From Ferruginibacter sp. (GTDB lineage: Bacteria > Bacteroidota > Bacteroidia > Chitinophagales > Chitinophagaceae): DNA of 8,645 bases. The notes below the pieces were generated by a model. That model saw only the letters and a list, made by a program, of their open reading frames with translations, was not told the DNA's origin and did not search any database. The stretch covers positions 1 to 8,645 of the forward strand of contig VERM01000052.1 of assembly GCA_018882645.1 (NCBI GenBank), written 5' to 3'. Within the stretch, counting starts at the first letter, position 1; every line of letters begins with the position of its first letter. The translations under genes were made by a program, and so were the position numbers. This document shows positions 7,391 to 8,645 of the stretch, piece by piece.

Positions 7391-8560
7391 ATGAATCAAA
7401 ATGACCATTTTAAAAAGCTTCGTTACAAATTCGATAATTTAATGAGCAAAGGGCCGATAGCGATGATTGCCTTACTAGGCATATTATCCATATTGGTTAT
7501 AATGTTGGCTGGATTCATCATATGGATTTTTAATATTGCTCCTGATGGAGAAGAATCAATGAACTTTATTGAGGGATCATGGCAAAGTTTGATGAGAACA
7601 CTTGATGCAGGAACCATGGGAGGAGATGCCGGATGGGGATTCAGAATTATTGCTTTTCTGGTAACACTCGGAGGTATTTTTATCATCTCAACACTTATCG
7701 GGGTATTGAGTAGTGGCATCGAAGGGAAATTGGAGGAATTGAGAAAAGGAAAAAGTTTTGTTATTGAAGAAAATCATACGCTGATACTAGGTTGGTCATC
7801 CAAAATTTTTACTATTATTTCAGAGCTCATCATTGCAAATGAAAATCAAAAAAAACCAAGAATTGTAATCTTAGCGGACAAAGACAAAGTTGAAATGGAA
7901 GATGAAATAAGGATGAAAATACCAAAACTGAAAAATACGAAAATCATATGCAGAAACGGAACGCCAAACAACCTGGACGATCTGAATATAGCCAACCCTC
8001 AACAAGCAAAATCTATCATTATTCTTGCTGCAGAAGAAGAAAATAGCGACCCACTGACTATCAAAACAATATTGGCCATTACCAACAATCCGAACCGAAA
8101 AAAAGACCCCTATCATATCGTTGCTGAGGTGAAAAATGAAAAAAATATTGAAGCTGCAAAAATGATAGGTAAAGATGAAGTAGAGCTAATTTTGACCGAT
8201 GATATTATAGGCAAAATCATGGTGCAAACTGCCCGTCAAAGTGGCCTAAGCATTGTTTATACAGAACTAATGGATTTTGATGGAGCTGAAATTTATTTCA
8301 ATCAAGAAGAAAGTCTCTATAACAAGACATACGGAGAAGTAATTTTCGCATACGAAGATTCTGCTGTTATGGGATTGCAACTACCAGATGGAAGTGTAAA
8401 AATCAACCCGCCAATGGATTTAGCCATTTCTCCCGGAACAAAAATCATCGCCATTTCTGAAGATGATGACACTTTGATTGTTTCTAAAAAGAATGCCGCT
8501 GATGTAAAACATGAATTAAATGAATCTCCCCGCCGCAAGCAGCGGGGTATCTTAGAATAA
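7391..8560 (+). CDS. CASTOR/POLLUX-type cation channel with RCK domain, C-terminally truncated
   Basis: A 389-residue inner-membrane ion channel of the bacterial CASTOR/POLLUX-like family. I use the ATG at 7391; the in-frame TTG at 7385 adds only two residues. Seen: KLRYKFDNLMSKG, then membrane helix 1 (about 21-48), pore helix and filter-like DAGTMGGDAGW (72-82), membrane helix 2 (84-107) and a linker IEGKLEELRKGKSFVIEE. A Rossmann-type RCK domain follows, starting HTLILGWSSKIFTIISEL (129-146), then an RCK C-lobe-like part to about 363 (AISEDDD). Family members, as I recall them, run to about 630 residues with a second RCK-like half that starts with another LILGW segment. Here that half is missing: the last 11 residues (SPRRKQRGILE) are encoded by the hairpin of an IS200/IS605-like element. 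Probably an insertion-broken gene; a functional single-RCK channel cannot be excluded. Ion selectivity is not evident from the sequence. Confidence 0.85.
   Translation: MNQNDHFKKLRYKFDNLMSKGPIAMIALLGILSILVIMLAGFIIWIFNIAPDGEESMNFIEGSWQSLMRTLDAGTMGGDAGWGFRIIAFLVTLGGIFIISTLIGVLSSGIEGKLEELRKGKSFVIEENHTLILGWSSKIFTIISELIIANENQKKPRIVILADKDKVEMEDEIRMKIPKLKNTKIICRNGTPNNLDDLNIANPQQAKSIIILAAEEENSDPLTIKTILAITNNPNRKKDPYHIVAEVKNEKNIEAAKMIGKDEVELILTDDIIGKIMVQTARQSGLSIVYTELMDFDGAEIYFNQEESLYNKTYGEVIFAYEDSAVMGLQLPDGSVKINPPMDLAISPGTKIIAISEDDDTLIVSKKNAADVKHELNESPRRKQRGILE
8528..8547. repeat. Terminal hairpin of the IS200/IS605-like element
   Basis: CCCCGC (8528-8533) pairs with GCGGGG (8542-8547), six G/C pairs. 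A C/A mismatch (8534/8541) and one further G-C pair surround a CAAG loop (8536-8539). It lies inside the 3' end of the channel reading frame, and its G/C richness stands out against the AT-rich surroundings. Just inside the element, ATCTTAG occurs twice (8549-8555, 8560-8566) as a direct repeat. Confidence 0.85.
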
Positions 8561-8645
8561 TCTTAGCTGTTTTTGTTTGTGCAATATAACATATTCTTTT
8601 TCCTGACCTTGTTCTCTCACATACTCACTTATCGTTGACTCATCA
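8552..8645 (-). CDS. tnpA: IS200/IS605-family transposase (Y1), C-terminal fragment (5' partial)
   Basis: An open minus-strand frame enters from the window edge and ends at TAA (8554-8552) after 30 visible codons. It reads DESTISEYVREQGQEKE and closes QKQLRLF. This resembles the tail of IS200-type Y1 transposases, where GYCVDTVGL is typically followed by D/N-E-x-x-I-x-x-YV-x-x-Q and a Gln/Lys-rich end finishing in LF. In those enzymes the tail follows the catalytic-tyrosine region, which lies outside the window, as does the HUH motif. Support comes from the terminal hairpin found immediately beyond the stop. The stop overlaps the 3' end of the channel frame tail to tail. With only 30 residues, the family call rests on motif memory plus context. 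Confidence 0.65.
   Translation of the reverse strand, partial: DESTISEYVREQGQEKEYVILHKQKQLRLF

Larger units (their letters stand above)
8519..8645 (-). mobile_element. IS200/IS605-like element, transposase-proximal end (partial)
   Basis: One end of an IS200/IS605-type single-strand transposon. Going inward from the channel gene there is a GC-rich terminal hairpin (8528-8547), then the 3' end of a transposase gene on the minus strand that leaves the window. These elements carry a subterminal hairpin just beyond tnpA and have no classical inverted repeats or target duplications. The exact junction with the channel gene is uncertain; I place it near 8519-8523 (ATGAATC) because that stretch commonly accompanies this hairpin in copies I recall. 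The other end, and any downstream remnant of the channel gene, lie outside. Confidence 0.72.

Noticed and set aside
8528..8547. Simple rho-independent terminator of the channel gene
   Set aside because: The hairpin lies inside the reading frame, no T-run follows it directly, and it sits next to an IS200-like transposase tail, so a transposon end explains it better.

Overview
The window looks like a chromosomal segment of a member of the Bacteroidota. The evidence is a very large secreted protein with a type IX secretion (T9SS) type A C-terminal sorting domain and SprB-type repeats, a lipoprotein whose upstream region carries the Bacteroidota -7 promoter motif TAnnTTTG, and AT-rich spacers without strong Shine-Dalgarno sequences. 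I cannot name a genus.

Layout from left to right. (1) Positions 1-416 (+) hold the C-terminal 137 codons of a DNA/RNA non-specific endonuclease (NucA/Serratia nuclease family); its N-terminus and catalytic histidine lie outside the window. (2) A GC-rich hairpin at 485-506 separates it from the convergent giant gene and could terminate both. (3) Positions 629-6097 (-) encode an 1822-residue surface or secreted modular protein. From the N-terminus it has a signal peptide, a lectin-like beta-sandwich, an Ig-like domain, two copies of a 160-residue unnamed module, six SprB-type repeats in two duplicated three-repeat cassettes, a BIG2-like domain, an FN3-like domain and the sorting domain. In each cassette the first SprB repeat is split by a 195-residue domain. 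(4) A divergent AT-rich spacer (6098-6443) leads to (5) a lipoprotein (6444-7055, +) resembling PliI, the inhibitor of animal i-type lysozymes. (6) After a 335-base spacer comes (7) a CASTOR/POLLUX-type cation channel with an RCK domain (7391-8560, +). It appears cut short by (8) the end of an IS200/IS605-like element, of which only a terminal hairpin and the last 30 codons of the transposase (-) are in view.

The genes do not form an operon. They are single genes separated by spacers, mostly for envelope or secreted functions: a secreted nuclease, a giant adhesin-like protein and a lysozyme inhibitor. Together they hint at life on surfaces or with animals, but that is inference. The points most worth a second look are the nested domain architecture of the giant protein with its ongoing internal duplication and homogenisation, and the disruption of the channel gene, in which the transposon hairpin supplies the new C-terminal tail.
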